In this document: in pieces, positions 17,068 through 27,426 of the stretch | Layout of the letters: every line of letters begins with the position of its first letter | Numbering within the stretch: the stretch's first letter is position 1 | Source: Streptomyces bobili | GTDB taxonomy: Bacteria; Actinomycetota; Actinomycetes; Streptomycetales; Streptomycetaceae | DNA length: 40,385 nucleotides | Assembly (NCBI RefSeq): GCF_002154575.1 | Contig: NZ_MUBA01000246.1 | Span: 1-40,385 of the forward strand | Direction: 5' to 3' | The notes under the pieces: generated by a model | What the model was told of the DNA's origin: nothing | Databases searched by the model: none | The model's input: the letters and a program-made list of their open reading frames with translations, nothing else | Translations under genes and position numbers: made by a program

Positions 17068-17880
17068 ATGGCGGCCACCTCTCCGGCGACGGACCCGCGC
17101 GCGCTGCTCTCCGCCAAGCGCTGGGTCGTACGCCCGCAGCGGATCCCGGACGCGCGTATCAGGGTGTTCTGCTTCCCCCACGCGGGAGCCGGGGCTGCCG
17201 CGTTCACCCCGTGGGCCGGACGGCTGCCCGCCGGGGCCGAGTTGTGCGCCATCCGCTTCCCGGGGCGGGAGAACCGGATCGACGAAGCGCCGTTCGACGA
17301 CCTCCAACTGCTGGTGGACGCTCTGGAACCGGCTGTCGCCGCGCTGAGCGACCGGCCCTTCGTCCTCCTCGGACACTGCTCGGGCAGCGTGATCGCGCTG
17401 GAGCTGGCACACCGGCTCCGCGACAGACACGGGAAGCGGCCCGAGGCACTGGTCGTCTCCTCCATCGCGGGCCCCGTCCGGCGCTCCTCGGAGTCGATCC
17501 ATCTGCTCCCGCGGGAGGAGTTCTTCGAACGCGTCGCGCTGTACGGCGGGATCGACGAGTCCGTGCTCGGCGACCCCGAGATCATGGATGTCTTCGAACC
17601 CACCCTGCGCGCCGACTTCCGTATCGCGGAGGAGGGGACGACCGAGCACACGGAGCGGCTGGACGTCCCCATCGTCGCGGTGGGCGGACGGCACGATCCC
17701 TTTGTCGGCTTCGAGGACCTGTCGGCCTGGGGCGAGGAGACCAGCACCTCGTTCTCGGTGCATCACCTCGACGCCGGTCACTTCGTGCTGAACGAGACGA
17801 TGGAGCGGTTGGTGGCGGCCCTGCCCGCCCACCTGCGGCAGGCCGGCGTGGAGGAGCGCCCGCCTCGCCCGGCGCTCTGA
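17068..17880 (+). CDS. Type II thioesterase (alpha/beta hydrolase)
   Basis: 270 residues. The catalytic triad is readable: GHCSGS with Ser105, HDPF with Asp210 and GHFV with His238. The N-terminal VFCFPHAGAG and RFPGREN motifs are typical of external editing thioesterases of NRPS/PKS systems (GrsT/TycF type). Its role is to remove misprimed or stalled acyl groups from carrier domains. The start follows the methyltransferase stop after one base. Two strong hairpins follow the gene. Confidence 0.92.
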   Translation: MAATSPATDPRALLSAKRWVVRPQRIPDARIRVFCFPHAGAGAAAFTPWAGRLPAGAELCAIRFPGRENRIDEAPFDDLQLLVDALEPAVAALSDRPFVLLGHCSGSVIALELAHRLRDRHGKRPEALVVSSIAGPVRRSSESIHLLPREEFFERVALYGGIDESVLGDPEIMDVFEPTLRADFRIAEEGTTEHTERLDVPIVAVGGRHDPFVGFEDLSAWGEETSTSFSVHHLDAGHFVLNETMERLVAALPAHLRQAGVEERPPRPAL

Positions 17881-17903
17881 GCCCGGCACTCTGAGCACGT
17901 ACG

Positions 17904-17941
17904 GCTGCGGGCCGCCCGGTTCATCTCGGGCGGCCCGCAGC
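17904..17941. terminator. Strong hairpin between convergent genes
   Basis: Perfect 15-base arms (17904-17918 and 17927-17941) with an eight-base loop GTTCATCT. It lies just past the thioesterase stop. As in many high-GC actinomycete terminators there is no U-tract. It can work in both directions. Confidence 0.75.
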
Positions 17942-17960
17942 TCACTTGGACGGAGAAACG

Positions 17961-17993
17961 CCTCTGCCCGGCCGTCGGCCGGCCGGGCAGAGG
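17961..17993. terminator. Second hairpin, next to the MbtH gene end
   Basis: Perfect 13-base arms CCTCTGCCCGGCC / GGCCGGGCAGAGG with a seven-base loop, ten bases before the MbtH stop read on the plus strand. It probably terminates the MbtH transcript and backs up the first hairpin. Confidence 0.7.
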
Positions 17994-18003
17994 CTGTTGC
18001 CGA

Positions 18004-18216
18004 CTAACTCTCCATGGCCTCGACAAGACTCTTGGGCCGCATGTCGGTCCAGTGCTTCTCGATGAAGTCGAGGCATTCCACACGACCCGCCTCACCGAAC
18101 GCGATCTTCCAACCGTCAGGTGCGTCCGCGAAGATCGGCCAAAGGGAGTGCTGACCCTCTTCGTTGACCAACACGTAGTAGTTGGCATCGGGGTCGTCGA
18201 ATGGATTCGTCACCAC
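18004..18216 (-). CDS. mbtH: MbtH-like protein
   Basis: 70 residues, the normal size. The family signature is intact: an NPFDD start, NEEGQHSLWP, then CLDFIEKHWTDMRPKSL. MbtH-like proteins bind adenylation domains and are needed for their folding and activity; Tyr-type, Hpg and Thr-activating A domains are often dependent. The start is GTG 18216 (or GTG 18213), preceded by GGAAAGGA. It is transcribed away from the KAS III gene, from a shared intergenic region carrying a perfect StrR-like site. Confidence 0.95.
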   Translation of the reverse strand: MVTNPFDDPDANYYVLVNEEGQHSLWPIFADAPDGWKIAFGEAGRVECLDFIEKHWTDMRPKSLVEAMES

Positions 18217-18557
18217 GCCGTCCTTTCCCAGGTGATGTGAAATCGGGCGTCAGGTCAGGGCCATCCCCCGATCAACAGCGGCCATCGGAGGCTAATCAAT
18301 CGGCAGCGATCACCACACCCTCGTTCAACTGCGCCACCGCACCAGTTGAACATCTTTCCCTCAGCCACCAGCGACGATACATCGCCCGACAGGCCCGTGG
18401 AGGTCGGTGCGGCGCCCCCGCTCCGCCCCTCCCCCGGTGCCGCGACGGGCCGCGGTTGTGCCCCCGTTCCCAGAATGGGTACGGTCGCCGGGCGTAGAAA
18501 TCACCTGATGTCACGGTCTGCTGTGCTGATCGCGCACGTACTCCGAAAGGCGACCGA
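18217..18557. other. Divergent intergenic region MbtH / KAS III
   Basis: 341 bases without a supported gene. It contains the perfect inverted repeat at 18323-18351. A GGCGCCCCCGCTCC-rich stretch near 18410-18440 has no recognisable coding potential. I see nothing else in it beyond the ribosome site AAAGG shortly before ATG 18558. Confidence 0.6.
18323..18351. promoter_or_regulatory. StrR-type operator
   Basis: Perfect inverted repeat GTTCAACTG (18323-18331) and CAGTTGAAC (18343-18351) with an 11-base spacer. It differs from the published StrR consensus only by A for G at the fifth arm position. It lies between the divergent MbtH and KAS III genes. Confidence 0.75.
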
Positions 18558-19592
18558 ATGAGGGCATCGGACCTCGACAGATCCGCCCGGAGCGGGCCGA
18601 AGTCGCGGCCTGCGGCAGTGATTTCCGGACTGGGGACCTGCCTGCCGAAGACAGAGATCGGCAATTCGTCTCTTCCGGACGACCTGCAGACCAGCGACGA
18701 GTGGATTCGCACCCGCACCGGAATCGAGTCCCGCCGCCGGGTCACCCCTGACATCTCGGTGATCGACCTGGCCTGCGAGGCCGCCGGGAACGCCCTGCGT
18801 TCCGCGGGGACGGACTCGGTCGACAGCCTCGTCTTCGCCACGACCACGCCGGAGCGCCCGTGCCCCGCCGCGGCGCCGGAGATCGCGCACCGCGTCGGGC
18901 AGGGCGGCATTCCCGCGTTCGACGTCTCCGCGGTCTGCAGCGGCTTCCTGTACGCCCTGGCGTCGGCCGGCGCCCTCATCACCGCGGGGATCGTGAACAG
19001 CGCCCTCGTCGTCGCCGCGGAGACCTACTCCCGCATCGTCGACCCGACGGACCGGTCCACCGCCGTCCTCTTCGGCGACGGGGCCGGAGCGGTGGTGCTC
19101 CGCGCGGGTTCGTCCGACGAGCCCGGTGCGCTCCTCGCGTACGACCTGGGCAGTGACGGCGCGGGCGCGGAGCTGATCCGGGTTCCCGGAATCCGCGAGC
19201 AGCCGACCGGTGACCGCTGGTTCGCCATGGCAGGACGGACGGTGTACCTCCAGGCCATCGAGCAGATGGCGAACTCGACCCGGCGGGTGCTGAAGGACTG
19301 CGGCTGGAGTCCGCGGACACTCGACCTACTGGTACCGCACCAGGCCAACGCGCGGATCGTCGAGGCGCTGGCCAGACGGCTCGAGCTGCCCCCCGAGCAG
19401 GTGGTGTGCGGGCTGAGCCGGATCGGGAACACGGCGGCCGCCTCCATCCCTCTGGCGCTGGCCGGAGCGCTGTCGAGGAACGAGCTGCGGCCCGGCGCCC
19501 GAACGGCACTCACCGCCTTCGGCGGCGGTCTCAGCTGGGCGTCGACAGCCCTGGTCTGGCCGCAGCTGACCGCCATCACTTCAGAGGTCTGA
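18558..19592 (+). CDS. fabH: 3-oxoacyl-ACP synthase III (KAS III)
   Basis: 344 residues. The KAS III triad is present: Cys127 in SAVCSGF, His261 in VPHQAN and Asn291 in RIGNTAAAS. The enzyme condenses an acyl-CoA starter with malonyl-ACP. It heads a KAS III-ACP-KAS II cassette, which in lipopeptide clusters such as CDA and A54145 provides the fatty acyl chain; here that role is inferred. ATG 18558 is preceded by AAAGG. The downstream spacer carries three TCAGAGGTC repeats, the first overlapping the end of this gene. Confidence 0.92.
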   Translation: MRASDLDRSARSGPKSRPAAVISGLGTCLPKTEIGNSSLPDDLQTSDEWIRTRTGIESRRRVTPDISVIDLACEAAGNALRSAGTDSVDSLVFATTTPERPCPAAAPEIAHRVGQGGIPAFDVSAVCSGFLYALASAGALITAGIVNSALVVAAETYSRIVDPTDRSTAVLFGDGAGAVVLRAGSSDEPGALLAYDLGSDGAGAELIRVPGIREQPTGDRWFAMAGRTVYLQAIEQMANSTRRVLKDCGWSPRTLDLLVPHQANARIVEALARRLELPPEQVVCGLSRIGNTAAASIPLALAGALSRNELRPGARTALTAFGGGLSWASTALVWPQLTAITSEV

Positions 19593-19623
19593 GGGGATCT
19601 CAGAGGTCGAGATCTCAGAGGTC
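19581..19623. repeat. Three short direct repeats between KAS III and ACP
   Basis: TCAGAGGTC occurs at 19581-19589, 19600-19608 and 19615-19623. The first copy includes the last codons of KAS III just before its TGA, so the others look like small duplications of the gene end. Function unknown; the last copy sits about 20 bases before the ACP start. Confidence 0.7.
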
Positions 19624-19642
19624 TAGGGGAAGGAACCCACCT

Positions 19643-19879
19643 GTGTTCATCGATTACCTGATCAATCTGCTGGGCACCGTGTACAAGGTTCCGGGGACCA
19701 TCGATCCGGACAGGTCCTTCGTGGACCTGGAGGTCGACTCGCTCTCGCTGGCGGAGCTCGGCGCGCAGTTGGAGGACGAACTCGGCGTCGAGGTCGCGGA
19801 GGAGGACCTGAGCAGCCTCACCACCGTCTCCGAGCTGGCCAGGCTGTTGGAGTCACGCGGAGCGGACATACCAGCATGA
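19643..19879 (+). CDS. Acyl carrier protein
   Basis: 78 residues from GTG 19643, preceded by AAGGA at eight bases. The phosphopantetheine attachment motif is VDSLSLAE with Ser33. The surrounding acidic helix II (LAELGAQLEDELGVEV) is typical of free-standing ACPs. It lies between KAS III and KAS II, and its TGA overlaps the KAS II ATG, so the three are made together. It most likely carries the growing acyl chain handed to the NRPS. Confidence 0.9.
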   Translation: MFIDYLINLLGTVYKVPGTIDPDRSFVDLEVDSLSLAELGAQLEDELGVEVAEEDLSSLTTVSELARLLESRGADIPA

Positions 19880-21126
19880 GCACGAGCAGACACACGAGCA
19901 GACATCGGTCCCCCGAGGTGGTGATCACAGGCCTCGGGATGGTGACACCGGCCGGAACCGACACCATGACCTCCTGGAAGGCCGTCTGCGCCGGGCTGCC
20001 CACGGCGGCCCCTGACGCCCGGCTCCAGGGCCTGCCCGTGGACTTCAGCTGTGCGACCTCCGGGTTCGACGCGAACCGGCTGCTGGGTACCGACGCTCGC
20101 CGCATGGACCCCTTCTCGCAGTACGCCGTCGCCGCGGCCCGCGAGGCCGTCGCCGACGCGGCTCCGGGCGACGGGGGCTGGGATCCCGCACGCGTCGGAG
20201 TCCTGATGGGCAGCGCGTGCGGGGGCCTGGGGACGTGGCTGGAGCAGGCTGCGCGGCTGGCGGAGGCGAGGCCGCGACCGGTCAACCCGCTGGCGGTCCC
20301 GAAGGCCATCGGAAACATGGCGGCGGCCTCCGTGTCCATGGATCTGGGCCTGCACGGAGTGTCGCTCGGCCTCTCCACCGCGTGTGCGTCCGGCGCGTCC
20401 GCGCTGGGGTTCGCGCTCGACCTGCTGCGGGCCGGCCGCTGCGACGCGGTGCTCGCCGGGGGCACCGACGCCGCGGTGCTGCCCATCACGTCCGCCGGTT
20501 TCGACCGGCTCAAGGCGCTCTCCCGGCGCCGCGACGCGCCTTCGGCCGCCTCCCGTCCGTTCGACCGGGAGCGCGACGGCTTCGTCCTGGCGGAGGGGGC
20601 CGCGGTGCTCGTACTGGAGCACGCGGAAGCCGCGCGGGCGCGCGGCCGGCGGCCGTACGCGAGGCTGCTGGGCTACGGCGAATCCTCGGACGCCTACCAC
20701 CTCACCTCTCCCCACCCGGAGGGGAAGGGCGCACAGCTCGCCATGCGGCAGGCCCTGGCGGACGCCGGGGTGTCCGCGTCGGAGGTGGCGCTGGTCAACG
20801 CGCACGCGACCAGCACGCCGCAGGGGGACGCCGTCGAGGCGCGGCTGATCGAGCACTTCTTCGGCTCGCACACGGCGGTGACCTCCACCAAGGGGGTGAC
20901 CGGCCACATGCTGGGCGCGGCCGGCGCCGTCGAGGCGGCGTTCACGGCGCTGTCCATCGACCACGGCGTCATCCCGCCGACCGCCAACTTCGAGACGCCG
21001 GGCGCCGACGTGGCCGACATCGACATCGTCCATCGCACGGCCCGGCACGCCCCCGTCCCGATCGCGGTCAGCAACGCCTTCGGGTTCGGCGGCCACAACG
21101 CGGTGGTCGTCCTCGGCCGCCCCTGA
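19876..21126 (+). CDS. fabF: 3-oxoacyl-ACP synthase II (KAS II)
   Basis: 416 residues. Active-site residues are present: Cys170 in STACASGA, His310 in NAHATSTPQGD and His344 in TSTKGVTGHMLGAAG with Lys339. This is the elongation-type ketosynthase. It lacks any fused acyltransferase, so malonyl transfer must come from primary metabolism. It overlaps the ACP gene by four bases. No dedicated ketoreductase, dehydratase or acyl-CoA ligase is visible next to it. Confidence 0.93.
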   Translation: MSTSRHTSRHRSPEVVITGLGMVTPAGTDTMTSWKAVCAGLPTAAPDARLQGLPVDFSCATSGFDANRLLGTDARRMDPFSQYAVAAAREAVADAAPGDGGWDPARVGVLMGSACGGLGTWLEQAARLAEARPRPVNPLAVPKAIGNMAAASVSMDLGLHGVSLGLSTACASGASALGFALDLLRAGRCDAVLAGGTDAAVLPITSAGFDRLKALSRRRDAPSAASRPFDRERDGFVLAEGAAVLVLEHAEAARARGRRPYARLLGYGESSDAYHLTSPHPEGKGAQLAMRQALADAGVSASEVALVNAHATSTPQGDAVEARLIEHFFGSHTAVTSTKGVTGHMLGAAGAVEAAFTALSIDHGVIPPTANFETPGADVADIDIVHRTARHAPVPIAVSNAFGFGGHNAVVVLGRP

Positions 21127-21148
21127 GCCGCGGCGCCGCACCGCTCCC

Positions 21149-21157
21149 GTTCAACTG
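21149..21157 (+). promoter_or_regulatory. Possible half operator
   Basis: A single GTTCAACTG arm, identical to the arms of the StrR-like sites, 22 bases past the KAS II stop and upstream of the cold-shock gene. No matching right arm follows at 11 or 12 bases. It may be chance or a decayed site. Confidence 0.25.
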
Positions 21158-21267
21158 CGGCAGTGTCCGGCGGACAGCGCCCTCGCCTCGCGGGGACGGG
21201 CTGGCCTATCTTCTGAATCTTGGTGTCCGTTCGGGCAAGGGGCCCGATGTCTTGTGGGGTTGGTGGC

Positions 21268-21699
21268 ATGGTTACCGGTCATGTGGTGCGGTTCGACGGC
21301 GTTCGGGGATTCGGGTTCATCGCGCCTGAGCATGGAGGGGAGGACGTCTTCCTGCATGTGAACGATCTGCTGATGCCCGAGCATCAGCTGCGCCCGGGGC
21401 TCGTCGTCGAGTTCGAGGTGGAGGAGGGGGATCGCGGGCTCAAGGCCTCGTCCGTCAGGCTGCCGGAGGGGGCCGAGGTCAAGCCGGCCGGCGCGCGCGC
21501 TGCCGGCGCCGGAGCGGTCGCGGCCAGGCAGGCGGACGGGGACGAGTCCCTGTGTGACGTGCTGACGGCGTCCGAGTTCCTGCATGAGGTGACCGACACG
21601 CTGTTGTCGGCCGCGCCCTCGCTCACGGGGGCGCAGATCATGCCCGTGCGCGACGGGCTTCTTCGGTTCGCCAAGAGCCACGGGTGGACCGAGGGCTGA
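21268..21699 (+). CDS. Cold-shock-domain protein
   Basis: 143 residues from ATG 21268. The N-terminal cold-shock domain (about 1-66) has the nucleic-acid-binding motifs GFGFI (RNP1) and DVFLHV (RNP2). A second conserved segment of about 60 residues follows a low-complexity Ala/Gly linker. Such two-part CSD proteins are common in Streptomyces and probably bind RNA or single-stranded DNA. It is not an obvious biosynthetic enzyme. Its position between the acyl cassette and the Dpg operon, with its own terminator, suggests an embedded regulatory or housekeeping gene. Confidence 0.88.
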   Translation: MVTGHVVRFDGVRGFGFIAPEHGGEDVFLHVNDLLMPEHQLRPGLVVEFEVEEGDRGLKASSVRLPEGAEVKPAGARAAGAGAVAARQADGDESLCDVLTASEFLHEVTDTLLSAAPSLTGAQIMPVRDGLLRFAKSHGWTEG

Positions 21700-21703
21700 G
21701 CAA

Positions 21704-21743
21704 CGGCAGGGAGGGGGTGCGCGACCGCACCCCCTCCCTGCCG
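21704..21743. terminator. Bidirectional terminator
   Basis: 18-base perfect arms (21704-21721 and 21726-21743) closed by a CGAC tetraloop, between the convergent cold-shock and dpgC genes. It is GC-rich with no U-tract. Confidence 0.8.
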
Positions 21744-21759
21744 CTCTGCCGGGACCTTC

Positions 21760-24925
<3,166 letters not shown>

Positions 24926-24971
24926 ATGCGGGTCTTGCTTCGTATGGTGCGTAGCGCTGCTGACAGGTCGA

Positions 24972-26288
24972 TCACCCTTCTGGTGAGATGGCGGACTGGG
25001 CTCTGATGAAGCGCCCCAACCGTTCGATCCCCCGCCCGATCTCGTCGCGGGTCAGATAGCTGACGGAGAGGCGGAGGCCGTGCTCGCCGCCGCCCTCGGG
25101 GTAGAAGTACGACAGGGGCGTCCAGATGACGCCGAACTCCTCCGCCGAGCGTTTCAGCGCGGTGTTGTCCGCGCTGAACGGCACCTGGACCGAGAGGAAG
25201 AACCCGCCGGTGGGCTTGTTCCAGCGGATGCCGAGCGCCGTCCGCTCGTCCTCGGAGAACTCCTGGTCGAGCTGGTCGAGTACGTCGCGCAGCGCCTTGC
25301 CGTAGTAGGCGGATGTCCGGGTGTTGAGCTTCGAGGCACGCCCGTCGGCGGAGAGGAGCATGCCGGCCACGACGGCCTGGGAGAGCGCCGAGGTGTTCAC
25401 GGTCACCATGCTCTTGATCTTGGTGAGTTCGTCGGCCAGCAGCCCGGTGCGGCCGGTCGCGTCGACGACGCTCTGATCGGCGACGACGAAGCCGACCCGG
25501 GCCCCGGGAAAGAGCGTCTTGGAGAACGAGCCCAGGTGGACGACCCGGCAGTGGCGGTCGAGCGCCTTGAGCGTGGGCAGTTGCCGGCCGGGGCTGACGA
25601 CCCGGTACGGGCTGTCCTCCAGCAGCAGGATGTCCTCGCGCGCGGCCAGTTCGAGCAGCTCCCGGCGGGTTTCCAGGGCAATGGTGGTGCCGGACGGGTT
25701 GGCGTGGTCGGGGATCACGTAGAAGGCTCGGGGGCGTCGGCCGCGCGCCCGTTCGGCGCGGATCGCGGCCTCCAGGTCGGCGCAGCGGAAGCCGTCGGGG
25801 TGCTCCGGGACCGCGGCCATCTCGGCGTCGAGCAGCCGGCCGACGCCGGTGATGCCCATGTAGCAGGGACTGGAGACCAGGATGACGTCCTGTCTCCCGG
25901 CCACCAGGGCCCGTACGGTGAGCAGCATCGCCTCCTGGGCACCGACGGTGACCACGATCGACTCCGGGGCGACGTGGATGTCCTCGTCCAGGCTCAGCCA
26001 GTCGGCGATCACCTCGCGGATCAGGCCGGCGGTCGGACCGTACTGGAAGAGCGCCGACCGGACGTCGCCCGGGGTGGCTCCGCCCTTCTCCAGGTGCTCC
26101 TGGTAGCGGCTCAGGTACTGGGTGATCTGGTCCGTGTCGAAGAAGCCGTCGTAGGGGCGGCCGGGTGCGAAGGAGATCGCCTGCGGATAGCGGTGGGTGA
26201 TTCCGTTGAGGAAGTTCATGGTGTCCAGCACCGGGTCACCGAGGCTGCCGTGCAGCTCGTCCATGCGGAGCCGGGCCGGGCCCGTCAC
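24972..26288 (-). CDS. hpgT: HpgT/DpgT-type aminotransferase (Hpg/Dpg formation)
   Basis: 438 residues from GTG 26288, overlapping the upstream stop by four bases. It is a PLP fold-type I enzyme with the Schiff-base Lys257 in GSFSKTLFPGARVGF and PDHANPSG for the cofactor Asp/Asn region. HpgT enzymes transaminate aryl-glyoxylates to 4-hydroxyphenylglycine and 3,5-dihydroxyphenylglycine with Tyr as donor. With DpgC just downstream it completes the Dpg route. It could also serve Hpg if the precursor is available. Confidence 0.9.
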   Translation of the reverse strand: MTGPARLRMDELHGSLGDPVLDTMNFLNGITHRYPQAISFAPGRPYDGFFDTDQITQYLSRYQEHLEKGGATPGDVRSALFQYGPTAGLIREVIADWLSLDEDIHVAPESIVVTVGAQEAMLLTVRALVAGRQDVILVSSPCYMGITGVGRLLDAEMAAVPEHPDGFRCADLEAAIRAERARGRRPRAFYVIPDHANPSGTTIALETRRELLELAAREDILLLEDSPYRVVSPGRQLPTLKALDRHCRVVHLGSFSKTLFPGARVGFVVADQSVVDATGRTGLLADELTKIKSMVTVNTSALSQAVVAGMLLSADGRASKLNTRTSAYYGKALRDVLDQLDQEFSEDERTALGIRWNKPTGGFFLSVQVPFSADNTALKRSAEEFGVIWTPLSYFYPEGGGEHGLRLSVSYLTRDEIGRGIERLGRFIRAQSAISPEG

Positions 26289-27268
26289 GATACGGCCACG
26301 TGGTGGCGTTCCAGCGCTGCGTACCGGGCCATGAGGGCGGCGGCGCCGAGCTCCGGGGAGCCGTGGGGCTGGACGAGGTCGTAGGAAAGGGTGCCGCGCT
26401 CGTGGGGCGAGCGGCCGAACGCCTGCAAGAGGTACGCCCCTGGGGCGCCCTGCGCCAGCACCTGCGCGTCGCGCAGGCCGGCGAGGTCGGGGAAGTGTCC
26501 GGCGAGCCGGTCGTCGTGGGCGTCCGGGGCGGGGAGGAACTGCATGCCGCGTGCTCTCAGCTCCCGTACGCCGGAGACGATGTCCGGGCTTCGGAACGCG
26601 AGGCTCTGCACCCCCGGTCCGCCGTTGCGCTCCAGGAAGCCGACGAGCGGGTCCTGCGGCGTAGCCGTCGCCGCCGGTGCCGCCAGCGCGAGCGTGACGC
26701 GCTCGGACGCGCTGCGCAGCACGGGCGGTTCCGTCGGTGCGGAGAGGCGGGTGAAGCCGAACGCGTCCTGGTAGAAGGCGGCCAGGTGGGCGGTCGTCTG
26801 CGGCTCGGCGCAGACCGCCACGTGGTCCAGCAGACGGATCCGCTCCACCGGGGGTGGGGGCGCCGTGCCCGCCGCCACCCACCGGCGCCCCGGCGGTGTG
26901 CTGCCCGCGGGGCGCCGGGGCAGCAGGGTGTGACAGACGTCGCCGAATGCCTTCAGCCGCGGGACCCCGTAGCGCGAGGGGGCCGGTCCGGCGCCGGCCG
27001 ACCGTGCCGCCTCGTAGGTCGCCGTCACGTCGTCGCAGGCGAGGGCGATGTCCGCGATGCCGTCGCCGTGCTGGTGGAGGAAACCCCAGATCCCGTGGCC
27101 GGTGGTGACCACCAGCCGCACGTCACCCTGGCGCAGCAGGGTGGAGCTCCGGTCGACCTCCACGGCTTCCGCGGCCACGGTGAAGCCCATGGCCGAGACG
27201 AAGTGGTCGACCATCGACACCTTGTCGCGGGTGAACAGCTCGACATGAGCGATGTCGTGAACAGCCAC
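26285..27268 (-). CDS. hmaS: 4-hydroxymandelate synthase-like VOC protein, atypical metal site
   Basis: 327 residues from GTG 27268 with AGGAGG eight bases upstream. It has the two-halved vicinal-oxygen-chelate fold of HmaS/HPPD, including HGDGIADIALACDDV in the first half. True HmaS makes 4-hydroxymandelate from 4-hydroxyphenylpyruvate with Fe(II) held by two His and one Glu. Against the vancomycin-type enzyme, the first His is kept (His149, LLDHVAVCA), but the second is Ser222 (GVQSLAF instead of GVQHIAF) and the Glu is Asp297 (GTLSYDLVQ instead of TIFFEVIE). So it is a clear homologue whose activity is doubtful. It overlaps the aminotransferase gene. No Hmo oxidase is in the window. Confidence 0.8.
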   Translation of the reverse strand: MAVHDIAHVELFTRDKVSMVDHFVSAMGFTVAAEAVEVDRSSTLLRQGDVRLVVTTGHGIWGFLHQHGDGIADIALACDDVTATYEAARSAGAGPAPSRYGVPRLKAFGDVCHTLLPRRPAGSTPPGRRWVAAGTAPPPPVERIRLLDHVAVCAEPQTTAHLAAFYQDAFGFTRLSAPTEPPVLRSASERVTLALAAPAATATPQDPLVGFLERNGGPGVQSLAFRSPDIVSGVRELRARGMQFLPAPDAHDDRLAGHFPDLAGLRDAQVLAQGAPGAYLLQAFGRSPHERGTLSYDLVQPHGSPELGAAALMARYAALERHHVAVS

Positions 27269-27311
27269 TGAGAGTTCCTCCTGACCTGTGCGGTCACGGA
27301 TGTCGATGGTC

Positions 27312-27379
27312 TCCGGATGCCGGCGGTTTCCGGATGCCGGCGGTTTCCGGATGCCGGCGGTTTCCGGATGCCGGCGGGA
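27312..27379. repeat. 17-base tandem repeat, four copies
   Basis: The unit TCCGGATGCCGGCGGTT occurs three times exactly (27312-27362), and a fourth copy differs in its last two bases (27363-27379). It fills much of the gap between the hydroxylase stop and the hmaS-like start. Each unit contains CCGGATGCCGG. It may be a slipped-strand expansion or a multi-site binding array. Confidence 0.9.
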
Positions 27380-27426
27380 GCGGGGCCCTCGGGCGGGGTG
27401 TGCCCGGCTCGTCCGCCGGAAGGGAA

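Noticed and set aside
27312..27379. CRISPR array
   Set aside because: The four 17-base units are directly adjacent with no spacers and there are no cas genes.
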